Below, piece after piece: positions 1-5,671 of a DNA stretch of 6,541 nucleotides (its first letter is position 1; each line of letters begins with the position of its first letter). The stretch covers positions 1 to 6,541 of the forward strand of contig CAYUJE010000345.1 of NCBI GenBank assembly GCA_964444865.1, read 5' to 3'. The DNA is from SXOA01 sp964444865. GTDB lineage: Bacteria; Planctomycetota; Planctomycetia; Pirellulales; Pirellulaceae. The position numbers were made by a program, and so were the translations under genes. The notes under the pieces were generated by a model. That model was not told the DNA's origin and did no database searches. It was given only the letters and a program-made list of their open reading frames with translations.

Positions 1-52
1 CAGGGGTCAGGGGTCAGGGGTCAGGGGTCAGGGGTCAGGGGTCAGGGGTCAG
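1..52. repeat. Heptanucleotide tandem array, unit CAGGGGT
   Basis: Seven perfect copies of the 7-base unit CAGGGGT start at 1, 8, 15, 22, 29, 36 and 43, followed by a partial CAG. The array runs off the left edge, so its true length is unknown. A diverged inverted counterpart (units TCCTGAC and TCCTGTC) lies at 131-158. Short tandem heptanucleotide repeats are known from filamentous cyanobacteria (STRRs). No function can be read from the sequence. The perfect identity of all units suggests recent expansion. Confidence 0.95.
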
Positions 53-130
53 AAATTGACGCGAGGGACCGCTACCATTCTACAGGTTGCCTGGAACGCG
101 CGGTACGATGCCACAGGTGGCCTTTTTGAC
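53..130. other. Short intergenic stretch between two heptad blocks
   Basis: No coding region is supported here. A 4-base stem (GCCA at 110-113 with TGGC at 118-121, loop CAGG) is followed by five T residues at 123-127. It has the shape of a very weak intrinsic terminator on the plus strand and could belong to a gene ending left of the window. The stem is too short to call with confidence. No convincing promoter was seen. Confidence 0.25.
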
Positions 131-158
131 TTCTGACTCCTGTCTCCTGACTCCTCCT
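131..158. repeat. Heptad block abutting the amidohydrolase start codon
   Basis: Four consecutive 7-base units fill this stretch: TTCTGAC, TCCTGTC, TCCTGAC and TCCTCCT. The last ends at 158, immediately before the ATG at 159. On the opposite strand they read as CAGGAGT-like units, so this is a diverged inverted copy of the array at 1-52. The block occupies the whole position where a ribosome binding site would lie and leaves no purine-rich Shine-Dalgarno sequence. Confidence 0.8.
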
Positions 159-1904
159 ATGCGAACTGCCTCCCTCTTCATCGCACTCTCTCTCGCAACA
201 GTCGCCGCTACCTCAGCCACCGCCCAACCGCCGGACTTGATTCTGCATCACGGCAAGATTGTGACGGTGGATGACAAATTCTCCATCGCCGAGGCAGTTG
301 CCATTCGCGGCGAGCGAATTGTGGCGGTCGGTGCCAACGACGAAATCCTGAAGTCCAAGGGGGAAAAAACAGAGGTAATCGACCTGGCGGGAAAGATAGT
401 TTTGCCTGGCCTGATGGATTCGCACGTCCACCCCACGGGAGCCTCGATGCACGAGTTTGATCATCCAATTCCCGAGATGTTGACGATTGCCGACGTGCTC
501 AAGTACATCGAAGGGCGGGCCAAAGTGGTTCCGGAAGGAAACTGGATTTTGATTCGCCAGGTTTTCATCACGCGATTGCGCGAGCAGAGGTATCCGACGC
601 GGGAGGAACTCGACAAGGCTGCCCCCAAGCATCCTGTCATGTTTTCCACCGGCCCGGATGGAATGCTGAATACTCTGGGTCTGCAGGTGAGCGGAATTGA
701 CAAGGACTTCAAAATCACCGGCAACGGACTCATCGAGAAGGACCCGGCGACCGGCGAGCCGACCGGCATGCTCCGCAGCTGCACGCGATACGCCAAGACG
801 GGGGAAAACAAGTCGCCTTCGACGGGCAAGCGTGCAACGAGCGAAGAGAAACTCGCACGTTTGGCGGCGCTGTTTCACGACTATAACTCGGTCGGACTCA
901 CCAGCGTTTGCGATCGTGATTGCAGTTCCGGGGCCATTGCTGAATATCAGGCGCTCCGCGAGAAGAATAATCTCACCGTCCGAATGATGATCAGCCACGG
1001 AGTGGATGCGCAGGCGAAGCTGGAAGCGGTGCAGGAAGCGATTAAGAAGGTTGCTGCCCACCCGCTGCGCAAGGAAGATTCGCGGCTACGGATTATTGGC
1101 ATCAAGTGCTATCTCGATGGTGGCATGCTCACCGGCAGCGCGTATATGCGCGAGCCGTGGGGGGTGAGCAAGATCTACTCCATCACCGACCCGCGTTATC
1201 GCGGTGTCCTGTTTATCGAGCCCGAAAGGCTTTTGCCCATTGTCAGAACCACGGTGGAGAGCGGCTTGCAATTCACGGCTCATAGCGTGGGGGACGGGGC
1301 AGTGACGAATCTGGTCGATGCCTATGAAGAGGTCAACAAATCAACCCCCGTCCGTGACACCCGCCCCTGTATTACGCATTGCAACTTCATGACCGCCGAG
1401 GCCATCGACCGGATGGCGAAGCTCGGCGTCAATGCCGACATCCAGCCCGCGTGGCTCTACCTCGACAGCCGCACACTGCACGCCCAGTTTGGCGAAGACC
1501 GGACCCGCTATTTCCAACCGCTGCACACGCTGTTCGAGAAAAAAGTGATCGCCGGTGGCGGCAGCGACCACATGCAAAAAATCGGCTCGCTCCGGAGCGT
1601 GAATCCGTACAACCCCTTCCTGGCGATGTGGACCACCATCACCCGCCAGGCTCGCTGGTATGAAGGAAAAATGCACCCCGAAGAAGCCCTCACCCGCGAG
1701 CAGGCAATTCGCTTCTATACGATGAACAATGCCTACATCCTGTTTCTCGACAAGGAAGTCGGCTCGCTGGAAGTCGGCAAGCAGGCCGATCTGATTGTGC
1801 TCGATCGCGACCTGCTGACGTGCCCGGTGGATGACATCCGGGAAACCAAAGTGCTGAAGACGTGGCTGGCGGGAAAGCTGGTGCATGATGCCGAAAATAA
1901 ATGA
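159..1904 (+). CDS. Secreted metal-dependent amidohydrolase, YtcJ-like (amidohydrolase 3 family)
   Basis: Predicted 581-residue zinc-type hydrolase of the amidohydrolase superfamily, exported to the periplasm. The chosen ATG begins with a signal peptide (residues 1-22, hydrophobic core SLFIALSLATVAA, probable cleavage after ATA). A longer reading from TTG at 87 would only add codons translated through the heptad repeat. Visible motifs: an N-terminal beta segment with LPGLMDSHVHPTG giving the metal pair H89 and H91; IKCYLDGG with K316; AHSVGDG with H375; ITHCNF with H407; GGGSD with D470; and the C-terminal GSLEVGKQADLIVLD segment that closes the composite domain. This order is typical of YtcJ/NfdA-like proteins, which hydrolyse amide or imide bonds of varied substrates. 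The substrate cannot be predicted. There is no Shine-Dalgarno sequence. The stop overlaps the next gene by 20 bases, so the two are probably co-transcribed. Family call sure, function open. Confidence 0.9.
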   Translation: MRTASLFIALSLATVAATSATAQPPDLILHHGKIVTVDDKFSIAEAVAIRGERIVAVGANDEILKSKGEKTEVIDLAGKIVLPGLMDSHVHPTGASMHEFDHPIPEMLTIADVLKYIEGRAKVVPEGNWILIRQVFITRLREQRYPTREELDKAAPKHPVMFSTGPDGMLNTLGLQVSGIDKDFKITGNGLIEKDPATGEPTGMLRSCTRYAKTGENKSPSTGKRATSEEKLARLAALFHDYNSVGLTSVCDRDCSSGAIAEYQALREKNNLTVRMMISHGVDAQAKLEAVQEAIKKVAAHPLRKEDSRLRIIGIKCYLDGGMLTGSAYMREPWGVSKIYSITDPRYRGVLFIEPERLLPIVRTTVESGLQFTAHSVGDGAVTNLVDAYEEVNKSTPVRDTRPCITHCNFMTAEAIDRMAKLGVNADIQPAWLYLDSRTLHAQFGEDRTRYFQPLHTLFEKKVIAGGGSDHMQKIGSLRSVNPYNPFLAMWTTITRQARWYEGKMHPEEALTREQAIRFYTMNNAYILFLDKEVGSLEVGKQADLIVLDRDLLTCPVDDIRETKVLKTWLAGKLVHDAENK

Positions 1905-2619
1905 TTCGCAGTCGTCGTCAGTGGCCTCCGAATGGGGAGCTATTTTCTTTGCCCTGATATTCCCCACGGTGCTGACCTGGGTTTACTTCATTGCACTGGC
2001 GGATAGTGCGCCGTGGCTGCAAAAGGGGGCCTACGGAATTGGGAAAGTGATTCAGTTCGCATTCCCGTTGATATTCGTTCTCTTCGCTCGACGCGAACGC
2101 TTGGCGTTTCGTGGCATTGATACTAGCGGACTCGTCCTAGCGATTGGGTTTGGCTTGCTGGTGAGCGGGTCGATGCTCGCGCTCTATCACTTTTGGCTGA
2201 AGCCGGCGGGGTTCTTCGCCGGACCGGTGACCGACGAGGTGGAAACGAAGCTCAAAAGCTTTGGCGTGGATACTCTTCTGCCTTATGCCGCCTTGGCGGT
2301 CTTTTATTCGCTGGTGCATTCTTTCCTGGAAGAATACTACTGGCGATGGTTCGTCTTTGGCCGCTTGAAAAATCTGACACCGCTCTCCGCTGCGGTCGCG
2401 ATTTCCAGCATCGGCTTTGCCGCTCATCATGTGCTGGTGCTGGCGAAATACTTTGGCTGGGACTCGCCGGCGACCTGGCTTTTTTCGGTCGGTGTGGCGG
2501 TTGGAGGCGTCGTTTGGGCCATCGTCTATCAACGAAGTAAGTCGCTCCTGGGTCCTTGGCTCAGCCACCTACTGGTGGATGCGGCGATTTTTGCGATTGG
2601 TTGGGATTTGATGCGGTAG
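1885..2619 (+). CDS. CPBP family intramembrane glutamic/metalloprotease (CAAX protease-like)
   Basis: A 244-residue integral membrane protein with about seven hydrophobic segments, near residues 18-40, 48-68, 84-104, 131-148, 165-183, 196-214 and 222-240. The three signature motifs of the CPBP (Abi/Rce1) family are present: EEYYWR with E149, E150 and R154; FAAHH with F178 and H181/H182; and HLLVD with H228 and D232. Family members cleave substrates within or near the membrane; eukaryotic Rce1 trims prenylated CAAX proteins, and bacterial members have been linked to bacteriocin immunity or peptide maturation. The substrate here is unknown. The start is inside the amidohydrolase gene in another frame, with tandem ATGs at 1885 and 1888. 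GGGAAAG at 1871-1877 is a weak possible ribosome binding site. The overlap suggests translational coupling. Confidence 0.88.
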   Translation: MMPKINDSQSSSVASEWGAIFFALIFPTVLTWVYFIALADSAPWLQKGAYGIGKVIQFAFPLIFVLFARRERLAFRGIDTSGLVLAIGFGLLVSGSMLALYHFWLKPAGFFAGPVTDEVETKLKSFGVDTLLPYAALAVFYSLVHSFLEEYYWRWFVFGRLKNLTPLSAAVAISSIGFAAHHVLVLAKYFGWDSPATWLFSVGVAVGGVVWAIVYQRSKSLLGPWLSHLLVDAAIFAIGWDLMR

Positions 2620-2638
2620 GCGAACGGGGGGCATCAGA

Positions 2639-2644
2639 TACAAT
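2639..2644 (+). promoter_or_regulatory. Possible -10 element for a leaderless folD transcript
   Basis: TACAAT differs from the TATAAT consensus at one position and ends 7 bases before the folD ATG at 2652. A transcript starting at the usual distance would begin at or next to the start codon, that is, leaderless. No good -35 hexamer is present at 16-18 bases upstream, and a short AGG at 2646-2648 is too close to the start to be a normal ribosome binding site. The site could be chance. Confidence 0.25.
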
Positions 2645-2651
2645 TAGGCCC

Positions 2652-3530
2652 ATGACAGCACAAATTCTCAGCGGTAAGGCGATGGCGAAGGAGATCGAGG
2701 CGGAGTTGGCGGAGCAGGTCGCCGATTTCGTGCAGAACAACGGCGTGTCGCCCTGTCTGGCGGCTGTGCTGGTGGGGGAAGACCCGGCCAGCGCGGTCTA
2801 TGTGAAGAACAAGCGGCTGGCGTGCGAACGCGTGGGGCTGGAAAGTCGCTTTCATAAGCTGTCGGCAGAGACAACCGAAGAGGAACTGCTCGGGCTCGTG
2901 GCCGAACTCAATTCGGATGATGCCGTGCATGGCATCTTGGTGCAACTGCCGCTCCCCAAGCAGATTCGTTCCGCCAAAATTCTGGATGCGGTCCACCCGC
3001 TCAAGGATGTCGATTGCTTTCATCCGGAAAACGTCGGCCTGCTGACACAAGGTCGGCCTCGGTTTCTTCCCTGCACGCCGCATGGTTGCTTGCAGATTCT
3101 GCACCGGCACAAAATTGATGTCGCGGGAAAGCATGCGGTGGTGGTCGGGCGAAGCGACATTGTGGGAAAACCCATCGCCACACTGCTCGGCGCTAAGGAT
3201 TCGCACCTCGGCCCCAAAGTCTGCAACGCGACCGTCACTATCGCTCACAGCCGCACCAGCGATCTGGCCGCCATCACTCGCCAGGCCGACATCCTGATTG
3301 CCGCCATCGGCCAGCCGAAATTCATTACGGCCCCGATGGTGAAACAGGGAGCCGTCGTTATCGACGTCGGCATCAATCGGCTGTCGGAGGGACTGTGCGG
3401 AGATGTCGATTACGCAGCTATGCTGGAAGTCGCTTCCGCCATCACGCCGGTTCCCGGCGGAGTTGGCCCGCTGACGATTACGATGCTGCTGCATAATACG
3501 CTGCAGGCGGCGCGGGGGTTGGAGATCTGA
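2652..3530 (+). CDS. folD: Bifunctional methylenetetrahydrofolate dehydrogenase / methenyltetrahydrofolate cyclohydrolase
   Basis: Cytoplasmic enzyme of 292 residues interconverting 5,10-methylene-THF, 5,10-methenyl-THF and 10-formyl-THF, which feeds purine and formyl-Met-tRNA synthesis. The catalytic residues fall at the same numbers as in the E. coli protein: Y50 and K54 in YVKNK, Q98 in ILVQLPLP and D121 in KDVD. The NADP-binding Rossmann half carries VVVGRSDIVGKP (164-175). The C-terminal signature ITPVPGGVGPLTITML is at 264-279. The ATG at 2652 matches the usual family N-terminus (ILSGKAMAKEI); a longer in-frame reading would overlap the protease gene and is unlikely. Residues about 181-192 form an insertion between the LLGAK strand and ATVTIAHSRT compared with the shorter E. 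coli loop. It starts 32 bases after the protease stop and is probably co-transcribed. Confidence 0.97.
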   Translation: MTAQILSGKAMAKEIEAELAEQVADFVQNNGVSPCLAAVLVGEDPASAVYVKNKRLACERVGLESRFHKLSAETTEEELLGLVAELNSDDAVHGILVQLPLPKQIRSAKILDAVHPLKDVDCFHPENVGLLTQGRPRFLPCTPHGCLQILHRHKIDVAGKHAVVVGRSDIVGKPIATLLGAKDSHLGPKVCNATVTIAHSRTSDLAAITRQADILIAAIGQPKFITAPMVKQGAVVIDVGINRLSEGLCGDVDYAAMLEVASAITPVPGGVGPLTITMLLHNTLQAARGLEI

Positions 3531-3535
3531 ATGAA

Positions 3536-3624
3536 GAAATTCGAATGGCGAATGACGAATGGTAAGACGGCATCGAGGAGTTCTTGATTTCCATTCGAAA
3601 TTCGGAATTCGCCATTCGAATTTC
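3536..3624. repeat. Inverted heptad repeat between convergent genes, possible bidirectional terminator
   Basis: A perfect 18-base inverted repeat pairs 3536-3553 with 3607-3624 (GAAATTCGAATGGCGAAT and its complement). A nested 7-base pair (CGAATGG at 3556-3562 with CCATTCG at 3591-3597) extends the structure. Both arms consist of 7-base units: GAATGGC, GAATGAC and GAATGGT at 3543-3563 on the left, and CCATTCG, AAATTCG, GAATTCG, CCATTCG and AATTTCC at 3591-3625 on the right. The arms begin 5 bases after the folD stop and 11 bases after the hydrolase stop. The position fits a bidirectional transcription end, but there is no clear T-run and the loop is long. It also fits a mobile or expandable repeat. 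Confidence 0.7.
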
Positions 3625-3635
3625 CGATTTGTTTG

Positions 3636-4526
3636 TCAGGGCATTTCCATCACATCGACATTCACATTCACCAGCTTCGGTCCCGAGCCGCCCAGCGGCG
3701 GCAGGTTTTCCAGGAAGGCGTCGAAGGCCGCCCGGTATTCGTCGGACTGTCCGTCGTTGTGCTTGCCGCCGGGATTGGTGATGAAGAGCTTGTTCTCGCT
3801 GGGGCAAGCGGCAAAGAGTGCCTGCCCTTGTTGGTAGGGTACGACCTCGTCTGCATCGCCGTGGCTCATCAGCAGCGGGCCGTGATATTTCTTGATTTTC
3901 TCCAAGGAATTCAAACGAGTGGCGAGCAGCAGCTTCATTGGCAGATAGGGAATGTGGTGCTGAGCGACGTCCGGAATTGACGTGAACGTGCCCGCGAGAA
4001 CGAGAGCCCGGCAGCCGTCCTGGGAGGCGAGGTCCACGGCCACGCCGCCGCCGAGCGACTGGCCGAGCAGAATCACGTCGCTTTCGGCAATCTTATTCTT
4101 GGCCGCCAGCCATTTGCGGGCGGCGCGAGCATCTTGCAGAATTCCCTGTTCGCTCGGCTTCCCTTCGCTCTTACCATAGCCGCGGTAATCGAGGGCGAGC
4201 ACCGCCAGGTTGTGCTTGCGGTTGAGAATGCGAATCGTGGGGGCGAGCAGCGTTACGTTGCCGCCGTTGCCGTGCAGGAGCAGGGCATGCCCCTTGGGCT
4301 CTTCGTGGCCGGCGTACCAACCGTGAAGCTTGGTGCCGTCCGGGGCTGCGAAACTGGCATCCTCGACAAAAACCTCGGTCTGCACCCATTCCCCAGCCGG
4401 ATACTTGTTCGGCTGAAACAGGCTTCGTCGCTCCCACCCGGTCGCCTTCGCCCCAGGTATTACCGCGCAGCCCGAAAGGGACGCGAGGGCGACGAACATG
4501 ACGCATGACAAGGAAGCAAGCTTCAT
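3636..4526 (-). CDS. Lipoprotein alpha/beta hydrolase, BEM46/YfhR-like
   Basis: A 296-residue hydrolase with a lipoprotein signal peptide: KLASLSCVMFVALASLSGC with lipobox LSGC and lipidation at C20, so it is probably membrane-anchored outside the cytoplasm. The fold is marked by the oxyanion-hole segment LLLHGNGGN (82-90), DYRGYGKSEG (113-122), the nucleophile elbow GQSLGG with S157, the acid in SHGDADEVVP (D226, or D224) and the base in GGKHND (H256). This arrangement is typical of the BEM46/ABHD13-like serine hydrolases, whose substrates are mostly unknown (esterase, lipase or thioesterase activity is plausible). The last 16 residues (about 281-296) lie beyond the catalytic core; the NVNVDV part is encoded by imperfect hexamer repeats near 3649-3672. 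No Shine-Dalgarno sequence precedes the ATG. It converges on folD and diverges from scpA. Confidence 0.9.
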   Translation of the reverse strand: MKLASLSCVMFVALASLSGCAVIPGAKATGWERRSLFQPNKYPAGEWVQTEVFVEDASFAAPDGTKLHGWYAGHEEPKGHALLLHGNGGNVTLLAPTIRILNRKHNLAVLALDYRGYGKSEGKPSEQGILQDARAARKWLAAKNKIAESDVILLGQSLGGGVAVDLASQDGCRALVLAGTFTSIPDVAQHHIPYLPMKLLLATRLNSLEKIKKYHGPLLMSHGDADEVVPYQQGQALFAACPSENKLFITNPGGKHNDGQSDEYRAAFDAFLENLPPLGGSGPKLVNVNVDVMEMP

Positions 4527-4572
4527 GAGACACGGAAAACAAGGGGGACGCGGCGGGAAGAAAAGGCCGCGA

Positions 4573-4602
4573 AGAGTAGCTGGCGTGGGCAGAATCCGTC
4601 AA
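4573..4602 (-). promoter_or_regulatory. Candidate promoter for the alpha/beta hydrolase
   Basis: On the minus strand TTGACG (4602-4597) matches five of six -35 consensus bases. It is followed after 18 bases by TACTCT (4578-4573), which matches only three of six -10 bases. Transcription would start near 4566, leaving about 40 untranslated bases before the ATG at 4526. The -35 and the spacing are good and the -10 is poor. Confidence 0.35.
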
Positions 4603-4663
4603 GTTCAATGACATGCTAGCAGCACCGCTCTCCCTCGCTTGCGAGTCAGGTTCGTGGATTGCC

Positions 4664-4692
4664 TTGTTTCGAGATGAACATCCCTCTAATAT
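4664..4692 (+). promoter_or_regulatory. Candidate promoter for scpA
   Basis: TTGTTT (4664-4669) and TAATAT (4687-4692) are separated by 17 bases. The alternative -10, TCTAAT at 4685-4690, fits the consensus better but gives a short 15-base spacer. Transcription from here would start around 4698, so nearly the whole 5-prime leader of scpA would be the heptad array. The -35 is weak. Confidence 0.3.
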
Positions 4693-4703
4693 CCAAGTTC
4701 CTT

Positions 4704-4773
4704 CATTCATCATTCGTCATTCATCATTCGTCATTCGTCATTCGGACTTCGGACTTCGGACTTCGTCATTTCC
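4704..4773. repeat. Heptad array abutting the scpA start codon
   Basis: Ten consecutive 7-base units: CATTCAT, CATTCGT, CATTCAT, CATTCGT, CATTCGT, CATTCGG, ACTTCGG, ACTTCGG, ACTTCGT and CATTTCC. The array ends two bases before the scpA ATG. Two unit subtypes (CATTCGN and ACTTCGN) form contiguous blocks, which suggests stepwise duplication. The complement, GAATGAC-type units, is the same family as the arrays flanking the folD/hydrolase junction about 1.1 kb to the left. It leaves no purine-rich ribosome binding site for scpA. Confidence 0.93.
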
Positions 4774-4775
4774 CC

Positions 4776-5579
4776 ATGGATTTCCGCGTCGATCTCGATA
4801 CCTTCCGCGGGCCGCTGGACCTGCTGCTCTACCTGGTGCGGAAGCACGAGGTGGACGTGGCGGAGATTCCCATCGCCAAGATCACGCAGCAGTACCTCGA
4901 TTTTCTCGAAGTGCTGGAGCAGATGAGTGTGAATGACGTGGGAGATTTTCTGGAAGTGGCGAGCACGCTTGTCGAGATCAAGTCCCGCATGGTCCTGCCC
5001 CATGGCGGTGAAGAGCCGGCCGAATGGGAAGACCCGCGCGACGAACTCGTGGCCCGGCTGCTCGAATATAAGAAATACAAGGATGCGGCCAGCATGCTGG
5101 AAGAGCGGAGCCGCGACTGGCAGCAGCACTATGCCCGCCTGGCCAGCGACTTGCCGCCGCGAGAGGTGGACCCCTCCGATCAGCCGATTCACGAACTCGA
5201 ACTTTGGGATCTGGTCAGCGCCATGGGGCGGATCCTGCGCGAAAGCGCCCGGGTGAAGCCTTCAACCATTGTCTACGACGACACGCCGATTCAGGTCTAC
5301 ATGCAGCGGATTCATTCCACGCTGGCCACCCGCCAGCGGGCGGCTTTCAGCGAGATGTTCGAGCCGGGGATGCACAAATCGGCCATCGTCGGCGTCTTCC
5401 TGGCGGTGCTGGAGCTCTGCCGTCACCACAACGTCCGGGCGGAGCAGAACGACTTGCACGGTGAAATCTACATCGTGCCGACGGACGGCTTCGATCCGGC
5501 GAAAGAGATCACTAGCGCTGATGACTACTCCGGTGGCCGGCGACCGGTGGCGGAGGATATGCCGGTCAGGCCGCGGTAG
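4776..5579 (+). CDS. scpA: Segregation and condensation protein A (kleisin of SMC-ScpAB)
   Basis: A 267-residue kleisin that bridges the SMC ATPase heads and binds ScpB, forming the condensin-like complex for chromosome organisation and segregation in the cytoplasm. The N-terminus shows the ScpA signature: DTFRGPLDLLLYLVRKHEVDV (residues 8-28), then IPIAKITQQYLDFLEVL and FLEVASTLVEIKSRMVLP (58-75), the SMC-neck-binding helices. A charged linker follows (about 76-140). The C-terminal winged helix is seen in KSAIVGVFLAVLELCRHHNV (201-220) and the QNDLHGEIYIV strand (224-234). Length is normal for the family. The ATG at 4776 gives the expected family start; an in-frame ATG at 4659 would add 39 residues, mostly translated heptad repeat. 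scpB is not in the window. No Shine-Dalgarno sequence is visible. The gene ends 2 bases before a REP-like palindrome. Confidence 0.96.
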   Translation: MDFRVDLDTFRGPLDLLLYLVRKHEVDVAEIPIAKITQQYLDFLEVLEQMSVNDVGDFLEVASTLVEIKSRMVLPHGGEEPAEWEDPRDELVARLLEYKKYKDAASMLEERSRDWQQHYARLASDLPPREVDPSDQPIHELELWDLVSAMGRILRESARVKPSTIVYDDTPIQVYMQRIHSTLATRQRAAFSEMFEPGMHKSAIVGVFLAVLELCRHHNVRAEQNDLHGEIYIVPTDGFDPAKEITSADDYSGGRRPVAEDMPVRPR

Positions 5580-5580
5580 C

Positions 5581-5669
5581 CGTAGCCACACGCGGCCTCG
5601 CGTGTCGGCTTCTTTGCGATTGGCGTCGATTCCGCTTTAAGCCAACACGCGAGGCCGCGTGTGGCTACG
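5581..5669. repeat. REP-like inverted doublet (REPIN-like), between convergent stops
   Basis: Two copies of a GTAG-headed palindrome face each other. Arm 5581-5611 pairs with 5639-5669: 25 consecutive pairs, one C/A mismatch (5606/5644), then five more pairs, with a loop of 27 bases. Each arm also folds alone, for example ACACGCG (5588-5594) with CGCGTGT (5599-5605) around GCCT. The tetranucleotide GTAG stands at the outer end of each arm (5582-5585 and, complemented, 5665-5668), as in REP elements processed by REP-associated tyrosine transposases (RAYTs). The doublet fills the space between the scpA and membrane-protein stops, with 1-2 bases to spare on each side. It may also act as a bidirectional transcription end. 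No RAYT gene is in the window. Confidence 0.8.
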
Positions 5670-5671
5670 TG

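Noticed and set aside
1..158. Left array considered as a CRISPR or replication-origin iteron cluster
   Set aside because: Units are 7 bases with no spacers, and no replication or cas genes are nearby; it is a simple tandem repeat.
213..1061. 282-codon open frame antisense to the amidohydrolase
   Set aside because: It is the mirror of a strongly supported gene, shows no recognisable domain and has an Arg/His/Gln-rich composition typical of an antisense shadow.
2556..2651. Upstream in-frame extension of folD
   Set aside because: It would overlap the protease gene and add 32 residues not found in the FolD family; the ATG at 2652 gives the standard N-terminus.
2634..3494. 286-codon open frame antisense to folD
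   Set aside because: It covers folD almost exactly on the other strand; folD has all catalytic motifs, and this frame has none of any family.
3531..3587. Small 18-codon frame (ATG directly after the folD stop)
   Set aside because: It lies within the heptad inverted repeat and encodes a basic, repeat-derived peptide; no ribosome binding site or conservation argument.
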